NCBI GenBank assembly: GCA_041484195.1
Contig: JBGPHC010000010.1
Span: 62,001 to 126,000, forward strand
Origin: PSRI01 sp041484195
GTDB taxonomy: Bacteria > Bacteroidota > Bacteroidia > Chitinophagales > Chitinophagaceae
Direction of reading: 5' to 3'
DNA length: 64,000 bases
Within the stretch, counting starts at the first letter, position 1. The number at the start of each line of letters is the position of its first letter. The position numbers and the translations under genes were made by a program. Shown here piece by piece: positions 9,183-17,821 of the stretch. The notes under the pieces are model-generated. The model saw only the letters and a program-made list of their open reading frames with translations, did no database searches and was not told the origin of the DNA.

Positions 9183-9222
9183 TCTTGATATGTTTGATCT
9201 GGCATGTTCCGCGCAATAGCCA

Positions 9223-10212
9223 TTATTTCTTCAGGTACATCGATTCTTTGACCAGGTTTACCGTGCGTGCTATATCAGGCAGGTAAGCAGCCACCAGTGT
9301 TGGGGCATAATGCATGGGAGCGTCGGCGCTGGTGATCCTGCGTACGGGTGCATCCAGGTAATCAAATGCTTCTTTCTGAATTCGATAAGCCAATTCCGAA
9401 GAAATGGAACCAAATGGCCATTGTTCTTCCACTATTACAAGGCGATTGGTCTTCTTCACAGATTCCAGCACCGTCATCCAGTCCAGGGGCCTGATGGTTC
9501 TCAGGTCAATCACTTCGGCGCTGATGCCTTCTTTTGCCAGTTCTTCTGCGGCACCCAAGGCAATTTTCATCATCTTGTTGAAAGAAACCAATGTTATATC
9601 AGTACCCACTCTTTTCACATCGGCCTTGCCAATGGGGATCAGGTATTCTTCTTCCGGCACTTCACCCTTTTCGCCATACATCACTTCACTCTCCATGAAA
9701 ATCACAGGATCATCATCCCTGATAGCAGATTTCAGAAGACCCTTGGCATCGTAAGGATTCGATACGGAGATCACTTTCAGTCCGGGAATATTAGCATAGA
9801 GATTTTCAAAAGCGGTTGAATGCTGGGCTCCCAATTGTCCGGCCGAACCATTGGGTCCCCGGAAAACTATGGGACAACCAACCTGTCCTCCACTCATTGC
9901 CAGCATCTTAGAAGCGGTATTTAGAATTTGATCCAAAGACAATACGGCAAAATTCCAGGTCATATATTCTACAATCGGCCTCAGGCCATTCTGGGCCGCC
10001 CCAACGGCAATACCCGAAAAGCCCAATTCAGAAATCGGTGTGTCAATCACTCTCTTTGGGCCGAATTCATCGAGCATTCCCTGGCTCACTTTATAAGCGC
10101 CATTGTATTCGGCTACCTCTTCTCCCATCAGGAAAACACGGTCATCCCTGCGCATCTCTTCTACCATTGCTTCCCGTAAAGCTTCACGAAATTGTATTAC
10201 ACGACTTGCCAT
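9223..10212 (-). CDS. pdhB: Pyruvate dehydrogenase E1 component, beta subunit
   Basis: A 329-residue protein with the full transketolase-like beta-subunit pattern: MGEEVAEYNGAYKVSQG, RVIDTPISELGFSGIAVGAA, the GGQVGCPIVFRGPNG region, and a C-terminal transketolase domain from about 200 (LRTIRPLDW, VEEQWPFGS). With the alpha subunit it decarboxylates pyruvate using thiamine diphosphate and passes the acetyl group to E2. Length matches the family. No E1 alpha or E2 gene is adjacent, so the complex is encoded at separate loci. It has its own consensus promoter and terminator and looks monocistronic. A branched-chain E1 beta is less likely. Confidence 0.93.
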   Translation of the reverse strand: MASRVIQFREALREAMVEEMRRDDRVFLMGEEVAEYNGAYKVSQGMLDEFGPKRVIDTPISELGFSGIAVGAAQNGLRPIVEYMTWNFAVLSLDQILNTASKMLAMSGGQVGCPIVFRGPNGSAGQLGAQHSTAFENLYANIPGLKVISVSNPYDAKGLLKSAIRDDDPVIFMESEVMYGEKGEVPEEEYLIPIGKADVKRVGTDITLVSFNKMMKIALGAAEELAKEGISAEVIDLRTIRPLDWMTVLESVKKTNRLVIVEEQWPFGSISSELAYRIQKEAFDYLDAPVRRITSADAPMHYAPTLVAAYLPDIARTVNLVKESMYLKK

Positions 10213-10237
10213 TCTTGAATATAGGTTTTAAGGACAG

Positions 10238-10269
10238 CAAAAATATCGGATAGCCGCCAGATTAACAAA
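10238..10269 (-). promoter_or_regulatory. Promoter of pdhB
   Basis: On the minus strand TTTG (10266-10269), 20 bases, then TATTTTTG (10238-10245): an exact fit to the Bacteroidota TTTG-N20-TAnnTTTG pattern. It lies 25 bases before the pdhB ATG. Confidence 0.75.
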
Positions 10270-10443
10270 AATCCGAAGCTTTTCAGCATTAGAGGCTTTT
10301 CCGGATCCTCTTCATGATTTCGGCATATTTGAACAAGACCCGAAAGCCAAAAAGACTGCCTTCCAAAATACCCGGATCAATATTCCCAGCAGGCTGGCAA
10401 TATAAATGCACACATCATTCCGGCATGAAGCGCAGCTCATTCA

Positions 10444-12057
10444 TTATTTTAAGGCTGGCAATACCATTCCATCGAATGCACTTTTTCCGGCCTCGGTCAT
10501 CTCCACATCTGCTGATTTCCTTGGGGCCATGGCAGAAAGAACTTCACAATTTCCCTGGGTTATAAGCACATCATCTTCAATCCTGACTCCAATATTCCAC
10601 CATTTCTTGTCGCAATTGCTGCCTTCGGGAATATAGATGCCAGGTTCTACCGTAATCACCATTCCCGCCTTGAGAGGACCATAGTTGCTTTTATCATGTA
10701 CGTCTAATCCCAGGTGATGCGATACTCCATGAGGGTAATAGGTGGCGGCATCTTCTGCTTTCGAAATTATACCCAATTTTATCAGGCCTTTTGCGACTAT
10801 TTCTAAGGACTTTTTCTGGAGGGCGTCAATTGAAGTATCCTCCCTGCAAATCTTGAATGTTGCTTCCTGTGCCTCATAAACAATATCATAAATCGCCTTT
10901 TGGTCGGGAGTGAATTTGCCATTGGACGGAATAGTGCGGGTCACATCCGCAGAATATCCATGGTATTCCGCCCCAACATCCATCAATACCAATTGATTTC
11001 CCACCCTGGTCAGATTATTTTCTTCGTAGTGCAGGATGCACCCGTTGCCGCCCGCACCTACAATGGGAGGATAGCCTTCCCATTCCGCACCATATTTACG
11101 GTGCACGAATTCCTGTATCCCCTGGATTTCTCTTTCCGACATTCCGGGCTGAATGGCCTTCATCACTTCCCGGTGCGCCATGGCGGAAATCCCTACTGCT
11201 TTTCGGAGGAGCGCGATTTCTTCAGGAGTCTTTATCTCTCTCAATGAGCCCATGATCTTATTGTATTCAGATTGCGGGTTTTTCACTTCGGAAATGGCCG
11301 CTACTGCCTTCCCAACCGATATTGAGTCTTTCGCATTTATATAAGCTGTGATCAGAGGGTCGTCCTGGTAGGATTTGTTATTGGCCCTGGCCTTATTGAC
11401 GTATTCGACTACTTTGTCATGTGCCCTATTATCATAATTCCTGATGATATCATACAAATTATGAAGACCGGCATTATATACTTCTTTTATTCCAGCTTTG
11501 AGCTTGAACAAACGGACCAGGTCATAGAGGTCCGACCCGTCATTCGCATCGTCTTTCACATCCGTGGGCAATTCATCATACAAAATGCTCTCGAATTTTT
11601 TCAGATCAAGATCGTATTTTTCAAATTCCGAATTTTCAAACACCATTTCGAAACCCAGTTTTTTCACGCCTTCCACACCCAGTCTCTTTCCGGTCCACTG
11701 CTCCTGCCTTGGGTCCCTTTTTTGCACAAAAAATAATTCATTGTATGCCTTTCCATCCTTTGATTGCTGCTGATCCTTGAATAAAATGAGTAAGGAATGG
11801 GGTTCATTATACCCGCTGAAATAATAGAGCTCGGGGTTCTGATGATAGGGATAATCCACATCATTTGAAAAATTACGCGTGGGGTAGGCGAAAATGACCG
11901 CGACGGAATGGGCAGGCATCATTTTTCTGAGTGCTTCCCTCCTGCCTTTGTGAAATTGACTACCAGGATAATCAGTGGGAAGTCCCGATTCCTGTGCCAC
12001 TGCATAAAGTAGATTGCATACCAGGAATAGTACAAGTATCAATGATTTCTTATTCAT
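10444..12057 (-). CDS. Secreted aminopeptidase P (M24 metallopeptidase)
   Basis: A 537-residue protein with a signal peptide (about residues 1-21, ending YAVAQ), an N-terminal creatinase-like domain, and a C-terminal M24 pita-bread domain. The five metal ligands are visible: Asp360 (LMDVGAEYHG), Asp371 (SADVTRT), His447 (HGVSHHLGLD), Glu471 (TVEPGIY) and Glu494 (GVRIEDD). It removes N-terminal residues preceding proline, probably in the periplasm. The C-terminus extends about 40 residues past the last ligand, more than usual. It appears to be a single-gene unit. Confidence 0.93.
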   Translation of the reverse strand: MNKKSLILVLFLVCNLLYAVAQESGLPTDYPGSQFHKGRREALRKMMPAHSVAVIFAYPTRNFSNDVDYPYHQNPELYYFSGYNEPHSLLILFKDQQQSKDGKAYNELFFVQKRDPRQEQWTGKRLGVEGVKKLGFEMVFENSEFEKYDLDLKKFESILYDELPTDVKDDANDGSDLYDLVRLFKLKAGIKEVYNAGLHNLYDIIRNYDNRAHDKVVEYVNKARANNKSYQDDPLITAYINAKDSISVGKAVAAISEVKNPQSEYNKIMGSLREIKTPEEIALLRKAVGISAMAHREVMKAIQPGMSEREIQGIQEFVHRKYGAEWEGYPPIVGAGGNGCILHYEENNLTRVGNQLVLMDVGAEYHGYSADVTRTIPSNGKFTPDQKAIYDIVYEAQEATFKICREDTSIDALQKKSLEIVAKGLIKLGIISKAEDAATYYPHGVSHHLGLDVHDKSNYGPLKAGMVITVEPGIYIPEGSNCDKKWWNIGVRIEDDVLITQGNCEVLSAMAPRKSADVEMTEAGKSAFDGMVLPALK

Positions 12058-12509
12058 ATTATAAAGATTGTGCCGATGAAGATAAGACGAATAATAGACT
12101 GATTACATTCTGGCGATTATTTTATTCTCTGTAGTCAGCTTGACGCTTAGGCGGAAATAGGGATTGATCATAACATGATTTTCCGTTCATCCTTTTTTGG
12201 TTTGGGAGGATAAAGAGTCGAACATGGTTCGGAGTGATAAGACTTTCCTCTACTCCATTCCTCTATTTATATTTAAGATCTTCCTGGCATATATTCGATC
12301 TCTTAAGATTTTCCCATCGGCCCCGGGAAAAAGGTTTTGGAAATGGCTATTCCTGCTAATTCTCCGGGCATAGTTTCTATGGGAATCAGAAAATGATGAC
12401 GGCCTTGACAATTCTTATCACAATAAAACAAAAAAGGGGCTCATAAATGTCCGGTTTGGCCAAATCTGTTCGTCATGACTCCGATACATTTTAAAAACAA
12501 AAAAAAATA
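12058..12509. other. Intergenic region, 452 bases
   Basis: A divergent gap between the aminopeptidase and DGPF genes. It must hold both promoters. Upstream of the DGPF gene there is TACATTTT, one mismatch from TAnnTTTG, but the spacing to TTTG is too long. Nothing else is recognisable. Confidence 0.5.
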
Positions 12510-12515
12510 ATGATC

Positions 12516-12863
12516 ATGGAAAAATTCATGTTGATTTTTCACGGAGGCAATTCACCAGAAATTCAGAACTCTCCTGAATTAATGCAGGCTCAAATGGGCA
12601 AATGGTTTGCATGGATCAATAAACTCCGCAAGGATGGGACCTATGTTTCCGGAGAGCCACTTCTGCCAGGCGGCAAGCTGGTTAGCGGCCCCAATAAGTC
12701 GGTCACCGACGGGCCATACCTCGAAGGCAAGGAAGTAGTAGGTGGATTTATCATTATCAATGCAAAAGATTTTAACCAGGCTGCGGAAATTTCCAAGGAC
12801 TGCCCGGACTTTCAATATAACGGCAGCGTGCAGGTGCGGCAGGTGATGAAAATGGACATGTAA
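12516..12863 (+). CDS. DGPF-domain (YCII-related) protein
   Basis: A small soluble protein of about 115 residues with the family pattern: FMLIFHGG at the N-terminus and the name-giving motif DGPYLEGKEVVGGF in the second half. The family has a ferredoxin-like fold; its biochemical role is not established, but such genes are regular neighbours and presumed targets of ECF42-type sigma factors, one of which follows here. ATG codons at 12510 and 12516 are both possible. A strong terminator follows directly. Confidence 0.9.
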   Translation: MEKFMLIFHGGNSPEIQNSPELMQAQMGKWFAWINKLRKDGTYVSGEPLLPGGKLVSGPNKSVTDGPYLEGKEVVGGFIIINAKDFNQAAEISKDCPDFQYNGSVQVRQVMKMDM

Positions 12864-12885
12864 GAATGCCTCCCGGATTCGATAT

Positions 12886-12930
12886 CGTGCGGAAAGACTA
12901 GACCAGGTCTGTTCCGCACGTTATTTTTTT
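12886..12930 (+). terminator. Rho-independent terminator after the DGPF gene
   Basis: CGTGCGGAA (12886-12894) pairs perfectly with TTCCGCACG (12912-12920); AGAC and GTCT extend the stem inward with one bulge. TTATTTTTTT follows. It sits 45 bases before the sigma factor start. Confidence 0.9.
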
Positions 12931-12974
12931 GAAGACCCTGAAAAAAGCGAATAAATTAGCTCAAAACAGGCAAT

Positions 12975-14246
12975 TTGGCTACTGCCGAAAACATTCAGCA
13001 GACTATTGAACACCTTTTCCGCCATGAATCGGGAAAGCTTGTCTCTGTTCTCACCCGGATCTTCGGTCCACAAAACCTGGAGATGGCTGAAGACGTGGTA
13101 CAGGACAGCCTGCTAAAGGCAATGAATACCTGGAAATTCAATGACATCCCTGAAAACCCTTCGGCTTGGATTTTTGCGGTGGCTAAAAATAAGGCCCTGG
13201 ATATAATCCGAAAAGATAAAAGGCATAGTGTTTTCGCAACGGATATCTCCCATCTCCTGAAATCTGAATATACGCTCGCGCCAACCGTAAATGATTTGAT
13301 GAACAGTAACGACATAGCAGATGATCAGTTGCGAATGATCTTCACCTGCTGTCATCCTTCATTGTCGTCCGATTCCCAGGTAGCATTAATCCTGAAAGTA
13401 TTGTGCGGTTTCAGTGTGCTGGAAATTGCAAGGGCATTTCTAACAGGAAATGACGCCATTGAAAAACGGCTCTACAGGGCCAGGCAACAGTTGCGGGAGG
13501 AAAGAATTGAATTTGAAATTCCGCGCGAGGAGGAATTGACCCGAAGGCTGGAGACTGTTTTAACCACTATTTATCTTGTCTTCAATGAAGGTTATAGTTC
13601 AACACAGCATGCAGATTTGATCCGAAAGGATTTGCTGGAAGAGGCCATGCGGCTTTGCGAACTCCTTTGCAGGCATCCCTCTACCAATAATCCCAATGTC
13701 TTTGCCTTGCAGGCATTAATGCACCTGAACAGTGCACGTAGCGAATCAAGGCTTGACGGGGAAGGCAATATCCTGATTCTGCAAAAACAGGACAGGAAAT
13801 TGTGGAATTGGGAAATGATCCGCCTGGGATTGCAATACCTCGACCGATCGGCAGAAGGAGATCAACTCAGTCGTTACCACCTTGAAGCAGCCATCGTAGC
13901 GGAACATGTTTTCAGCCCCGACTATGCCCATACCAATTGGAATAATATACTCAGATATTACGATTTATTATACCAGTTGCATCCCTCGCCTGTGATTGCA
14001 TTAAACAGGGCCATCGTAGTGAGTGAAATTCAGGGGCCTCAGGCAGCCATCAATGCCATCGAAGAAATTCCGGGACTGAATCTCCTCAAAAATTACTATC
14101 TCCTTCCGGCAACATTGGGTGAATTATATGCGCGCACACATAATAATCAGGCGGCCATAAAGTGTCTCCGGGAGGCTTTGGACCTCACATATTCGGATTC
14201 GGAGAAAAAGTTATTGAAAGATAAGATTGCTTCTCTCTCCTCCTGA
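12975..14246 (+). CDS. ECF42-type RNA polymerase sigma factor with long C-terminal extension
   Basis: A 423-residue extracytoplasmic-function sigma factor. Region 2 is at about 20-90 (AEDVVQDSLLKAM, PSAWIFAVAKNKALDIIRK), region 4 at about 110-170 (ILKVLCGFSVLEIARAFL, EKRLYRARQQLRE). The remaining 250 residues are a helical, TPR-like extension (NEGYSSTQHADLIRKDL, HLNSARSESRLD). This extension and the adjacent DGPF gene define the ECF42 group, in which the extension takes over control and no anti-sigma factor is encoded nearby. The start is TTG at 12975: an in-frame TAG at 12957 rules out anything longer and there is no early ATG. Confidence 0.92.
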   Translation: MATAENIQQTIEHLFRHESGKLVSVLTRIFGPQNLEMAEDVVQDSLLKAMNTWKFNDIPENPSAWIFAVAKNKALDIIRKDKRHSVFATDISHLLKSEYTLAPTVNDLMNSNDIADDQLRMIFTCCHPSLSSDSQVALILKVLCGFSVLEIARAFLTGNDAIEKRLYRARQQLREERIEFEIPREEELTRRLETVLTTIYLVFNEGYSSTQHADLIRKDLLEEAMRLCELLCRHPSTNNPNVFALQALMHLNSARSESRLDGEGNILILQKQDRKLWNWEMIRLGLQYLDRSAEGDQLSRYHLEAAIVAEHVFSPDYAHTNWNNILRYYDLLYQLHPSPVIALNRAIVVSEIQGPQAAINAIEEIPGLNLLKNYYLLPATLGELYARTHNNQAAIKCLREALDLTYSDSEKKLLKDKIASLSS

Positions 14247-14252
14247 AATGCA

Positions 14253-15209
14253 TCATTGCTTCTCAGAATTCATCCACACTACTTTCTGTACCGACTGGTG
14301 CGGCTGGCCGATAATATCTCTATACAATTCGGGTCTCCTCGCATTCAGATATCTGTAGCCTCCTGATTTCTTGAGTTTATCCTCAGTACAGACTGCTATT
14401 ACAAAATCGTTTCCAAGGGTTCTGCATTCGGCTATGATCTCGCCGTAAGGATCCAGGACCAGGGAATTCCCGTTTTTCAATTGGTCATCGTCCATGCCTA
14501 TTGCGTTGCTGAATACCGCATAGATTCCGTTGTCATAGGCTCTTGCCGGCAGCCATTTCATCAACCAGGCCCGGCCTTTGGGGCCGTCAAATTCCTGTCG
14601 TAATGGAACCGGATCAGTTTCGCGTTTTCCCCACAAGGCAGGGTCAACAAATCCACGCCCTGGCATAGGCGAAGGCGTGCACATGGCTACATGGGGCATA
14701 AAAATGATTTCCGCCCCCAGCAAAGTGGTGGCTCTCACATTTTCAATCACATTATTATCGTAGCAGACCAGGATCCCGCATTTCCACCCCAGCAGGTCAA
14801 ATACCAGGTACTCGTTACCCGGAGTAATATGGGGATTTATGAAGGGATGGAGTTTCCGGAATCTGGCAATCAATCCATCACCATTGACGCAGACATAGGC
14901 CTTGTATATTTTTCCGGCGGCATCCTTTTCAAATAATCCAGCCAGGATGATGATATTTCGCTTCCGTGCTATCCTGATGAGTGCCTGCGTGCTTTCGCCA
15001 TCAGGAATGGATTCCGCAATCGCCAGCATGGCCTCCATATCCAGTTCCCTGGCGAAACTATAGCCGGATATGGAACATTCATGGAAACTGATCACCTGGG
15101 CTCCTTGTTCCGCGGCACGCGCCGAGAGTTCGTCTATGTTTGAAAGATTATATTTTTTGTCTCCTGACGCATGCTCAAATTGAGCGGTGGCGATTTTGAT
15201 ATCATTCAT
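14253..15209 (-). CDS. Carbon-nitrogen hydrolase (nitrilase superfamily)
   Basis: A 318-residue enzyme with the nitrilase triad: Glu44 (SFHECSISGY), Lys119 (RFRKLHPF) and Cys149 (GILVCYDNN). The superfamily cleaves non-peptide C-N bonds in amides, nitriles or carbamoyl compounds; the CYDNN context is closer to the amidase and N-carbamoyl-amidase branches than to true nitrilases. No signal peptide, so cytoplasmic. An ATG at 15209 gives the normal N-terminus (IKIATAQFEH); a longer start would overlap the upstream gene. It lies 56 bases after the beta-propeller gene and converges on the sigma factor gene with a 6-base gap. Confidence 0.9.
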   Translation of the reverse strand: MNDIKIATAQFEHASGDKKYNLSNIDELSARAAEQGAQVISFHECSISGYSFARELDMEAMLAIAESIPDGESTQALIRIARKRNIIILAGLFEKDAAGKIYKAYVCVNGDGLIARFRKLHPFINPHITPGNEYLVFDLLGWKCGILVCYDNNVIENVRATTLLGAEIIFMPHVAMCTPSPMPGRGFVDPALWGKRETDPVPLRQEFDGPKGRAWLMKWLPARAYDNGIYAVFSNAIGMDDDQLKNGNSLVLDPYGEIIAECRTLGNDFVIAVCTEDKLKKSGGYRYLNARRPELYRDIIGQPHQSVQKVVWMNSEKQ

Positions 15210-15265
15210 GTTCTTAGCATTGAAGTGTTGAGTCAATCTGTCAGAGTAAATCATCGGTTGCGCAA

Positions 15266-16450
15266 TCAAAGTGTAACCGCATAGAAATTCCCATCGGTGC
15301 TCCCAAAAAAAATGACTTTATTGTCAATGGCAGGGGTGCAGTGAATGGATCCCAAAGTGAGCAGGGTTTGCTCGGCCTGCCGCGTATCCGACCCATATAG
15401 ACTAAATCCTTTTTTGAAATGGTCGTTTTCATCATATACTGAGAAATAGTTCGCCTTGCTCCCATCTGTTTGAAAGATCCATTCAATCGCTCCCGTACGG
15501 TAATTAGCTCCATAGATTTTGCCATTAAAGCAGCCAAAATAAACCAGTGAATCTTTGGCGACAGCCGAACCAAATACTCTCATGTTCAGGGGGATTTTCC
15601 ATTTGACATCTCCATAATCTTTTCCCATGCAATAGAAGCTATGAGAATCGGAAGTGCCAAAATAAATATTGCCTTCATAAACCATGGGTATCGCAATCAC
15701 CCAACTACCAGCTTCTTTCATGTTCCATTGTCCATGACCTTTTTTGGCATTGATGGCATATATATTATAATCCCGGCTTCCAAAATACAAAACTCCCTGG
15801 TCCAGAGCGGCTCCTTTTTGGATCTCTCCTTTCGGAAAATAGGCATCTCCAATGGTCTTAAATTTCCAGACCTGCTTTCCGGAACCTGCATTCAAGGCGT
15901 AGAGGGTTCCGTCGAAGCTTCCTGCATAAACTTTATTACTATCAACCGTAACGGTGCCATGTATGGGACCGGGTGTCTCGAAAATCCATTTTTGTTTACC
16001 CGAAAAAGCGTTGAGCGCATATAATTTACCGTTACCATTGCCAATGAACAGAGTTCCCTGCGAATATACTGGCGAAGCAAGGTAATAGTCCCAGGCATCA
16101 TAATATTTCTCACCCGAAGTATGGAATGTCCAGTTCAACTTGCCCGTCCTGGGATTCAGCGCATATAGATTACCCGAACTATTGTAACAATAGAGAATTT
16201 CGTTTACAACCAATGCGTCTGACCTTATCTCCCCATTGGACCTGAATTTCCATTTCAAATTTCCGCTTTGTTGATCCAGCGCATATAGGCAACTGTCACT
16301 GCTTCCAATATAAATGAGCCCGGATTGAATGACAGGGGAACCCACAATTTTACCATTGCTATGAAATTTCCATTTTACCTGACCCTGGCTGGGCTGGGAC
16401 TTACCCTGTTGGAAACTCAGGGAAAACAGAAAAATCAGTACGGATTTCAT
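15266..16450 (-). CDS. Secreted PQQ-like beta-propeller repeat protein
   Basis: A 394-residue exported protein: signal peptide (MKSVLIFLFSLSFQQGKSQ), then about eight blades each with a motif like YIGSSDSCLYALDQQSGNLKW. These are PQQ-type tryptophan-docking repeats, as in BamB and alcohol dehydrogenases, but no cofactor or catalytic aspartate signature is evident, so it may be a structural or binding propeller rather than an enzyme. The ATG at 16450 gives the best signal peptide; 16468 is also possible. The nitrilase-family gene follows on the same strand. Confidence 0.87.
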   Translation of the reverse strand: MKSVLIFLFSLSFQQGKSQPSQGQVKWKFHSNGKIVGSPVIQSGLIYIGSSDSCLYALDQQSGNLKWKFRSNGEIRSDALVVNEILYCYNSSGNLYALNPRTGKLNWTFHTSGEKYYDAWDYYLASPVYSQGTLFIGNGNGKLYALNAFSGKQKWIFETPGPIHGTVTVDSNKVYAGSFDGTLYALNAGSGKQVWKFKTIGDAYFPKGEIQKGAALDQGVLYFGSRDYNIYAINAKKGHGQWNMKEAGSWVIAIPMVYEGNIYFGTSDSHSFYCMGKDYGDVKWKIPLNMRVFGSAVAKDSLVYFGCFNGKIYGANYRTGAIEWIFQTDGSKANYFSVYDENDHFKKGFSLYGSDTRQAEQTLLTLGSIHCTPAIDNKVIFFGSTDGNFYAVTL

Positions 16451-16533
16451 AAGGTGAATTTTGATCATACTTTCGAAATTTTCATTGGTGAATTTACTTA
16501 TTAATGTATTTGGGCTGAGAATTGAGAGGGTTG

Positions 16534-16935
16534 TCATTCCCCATTTTTTATTAGTTGTTGTTCGGCCGATTTTGCCCTGATCAGAATGTATTCATCATTG
16601 TCTGCAGCGAGGTATCCAAATTCGTAACAAAATGCATAGGTAAGTCCTTTTCTTGAAATGCAGGTATGAGTAAAATACCTGAAGTCAAATCCCCGCATGA
16701 TCAGCTCATGCCTGGGAATTCTGGCAAGTTTTTTTTCAGGCGGGATGAGTTCATTCAGGATGCGCCTGTTACGGCGAAGGGTATTATTGATATTCCTGAC
16801 CAATTTGTTAGTATCACTGTTTAGCCTGTTATTATAAGCGTTGCGACACCAGTCGTCACAGAATTTTTTATCTATCCTCCCTTTTAGAGGTTTGCCGCAT
16901 TGGAGGCAGTCTTTGTTTGAAGTAGTAATATCCAT
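16534..16935 (-). CDS. Zinc-ribbon protein (DUF2116-like)
   Basis: A 133-residue protein beginning with a zinc ribbon: CLQCGKPL, then about 12 residues, then FCDDWCRNAYNN (pairs C-x2-C and C-x3-C). A basic helical region follows (NTLRRNRRILNEL) and a C-terminal domain with GFDFRYFTHT. The ribbon resembles those in DUF2116-type proteins. Function unknown; the basic region hints at nucleic acid binding, which is inference. I chose ATG 16935 over 16953 because the latter sits inside the promoter -7 box. The beta-propeller gene lies downstream on the same strand. Confidence 0.8.
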   Translation of the reverse strand: MDITTSNKDCLQCGKPLKGRIDKKFCDDWCRNAYNNRLNSDTNKLVRNINNTLRRNRRILNELIPPEKKLARIPRHELIMRGFDFRYFTHTCISRKGLTYAFCYEFGYLAADNDEYILIRAKSAEQQLIKNGE

Positions 16936-16952
16936 AGCTATTGATTGAATCA

Positions 16953-16984
16953 TAAAATTAGAATGCCTTCATACCCTCTCCAAA
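16953..16984 (-). promoter_or_regulatory. Promoter of the zinc-ribbon gene
   Basis: On the minus strand TTTG (16981-16984), 20 bases, then TAATTTTA (16953-16960): eleven of twelve consensus positions match. The position implies initiation near 16946 and translation from the ATG at 16935. Confidence 0.6.
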
Positions 16985-17132
16985 TGATTGCAAACAGAAA
17001 ATTGCGGATACAAATGTTAAAATACCGGCTACGGCTTTCTCATCATACCATATTTGTATCGTCAATTACACGGAATTCCGGCGGTTCAATTGAGGCGGGG
17101 TTGATCGATTAAGAAAATCAAAAAGAAGAATC

Positions 17133-17471
17133 ATGAATGCTTTAAGAAACAAAGTACAATTGATCGGTAATCTGGGAAATGTCCCTGACGTAAGGAATAC
17201 CGATTCGGGCAAAAAAATGGCCAGAATGTCTGTTGCGACGAATGAGTCGTATAGAAATGCCAAGGGTGAAAAAATCACTGAAACCCAATGGCACAATGTG
17301 ATTGCCTGGGGAAAGCAGGCGGAGATTATCGAAAAATACCTTACCAAGGGCAGTGAAGTTGCCCTGGAAGGGAAATTAGTAACGAGGAATTATACCGACA
17401 AGGCCGGAGTCAAAAGATTCAGCACAGAAGTGCATTTGAATGAATTGCTCCTGCTGGGAGGAAAACAATGA
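17133..17471 (+). CDS. ssb: Single-stranded DNA-binding protein, short form
   Basis: A 112-residue protein consisting of one OB fold: NKVQLIGNLGNVPDVRNT, ARMSVATNESYRN, ETQWHNVIAWGKQAEI, LEGKLVTRNYTDKAGVKR, then HLNELLLLGGKQ. It binds single-stranded DNA in replication and repair. It stops right after the OB fold and lacks the disordered linker and acidic tip (DDDIPF-like) that recruits partner proteins, so it is probably a secondary paralogue rather than the main SSB. Transcribed divergently from the zinc-ribbon gene and followed by a terminator. Confidence 0.93.
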   Translation: MNALRNKVQLIGNLGNVPDVRNTDSGKKMARMSVATNESYRNAKGEKITETQWHNVIAWGKQAEIIEKYLTKGSEVALEGKLVTRNYTDKAGVKRFSTEVHLNELLLLGGKQ

Positions 17472-17510
17472 AGAATTTTCTCTTCTCCTACCATGTTGTC
17501 TCCTGAGTAA

Positions 17511-17538
17511 AACAGCCGTCTTCTGGCGGCTGTTCTTT
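17511..17538 (+). terminator. Terminator of ssb
   Basis: AACAGCCG (17511-17518) pairs perfectly with CGGCTGTT (17527-17534) around an 8-base loop, followed by CTTT. The T-run is short. Confidence 0.65.
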
Positions 17539-17590
17539 AGTCTCCTGAGCGTTGGTGAAGGAAATGGGAAAAAGTATGAGATTGCTCATG

Positions 17591-17610
17591 GCCTCAATCG
17601 CCATTGAGGC
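17591..17610. repeat. Perfect inverted repeat
   Basis: GCCTCAAT and ATTGAGGC form an 8-bp stem with loop CGCC in the gap between ssb and the acetyltransferase gene. No T-run follows on either strand, so it is not an ordinary terminator. Confidence 0.6.
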
Positions 17611-17742
17611 ACTCGAGACATGTGGCGACATATGGAATTTTCTCATGGCTCCATAGTGTTCCACCTGCTCTTGGTGCCTCAATGGTTTTAGATCATTTTA
17701 GGCGCCGGAATTGGGCCGATTATTTGAATAGTAAATTCAAAA

Positions 17743-17805
17743 CAATAGATTCAATGCAATAGATTCAAAGCTGAATCAGATAATATTATGAATCAGATAA
17801 TATTA
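17743..17805. repeat. Two adjacent short tandem repeats
   Basis: CAATAGATTCAA occurs twice with a 14-base period (17743-17754, 17757-17768). A 17-base unit starting TGAATCAGATAA then occurs twice with no gap (17772-17788, 17789-17805). Both lie just past the stop of the acetyltransferase gene, in its 3' untranslated region. Confidence 0.85.
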
Positions 17806-17821
17806 GATGAAGCTGTGCTTA

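Noticed and set aside
9201..9214. GG-N10-GC spacing resembling a sigma-54 promoter
   Set aside because: No gene follows on that strand, and the flanking bases do not fit TGGCAC/TTGC well.
17488..17682. 64-codon minus-strand frame between ssb and the acetyltransferase gene
   Set aside because: It runs through the ssb terminator and the inverted repeat; composition is not protein-like.
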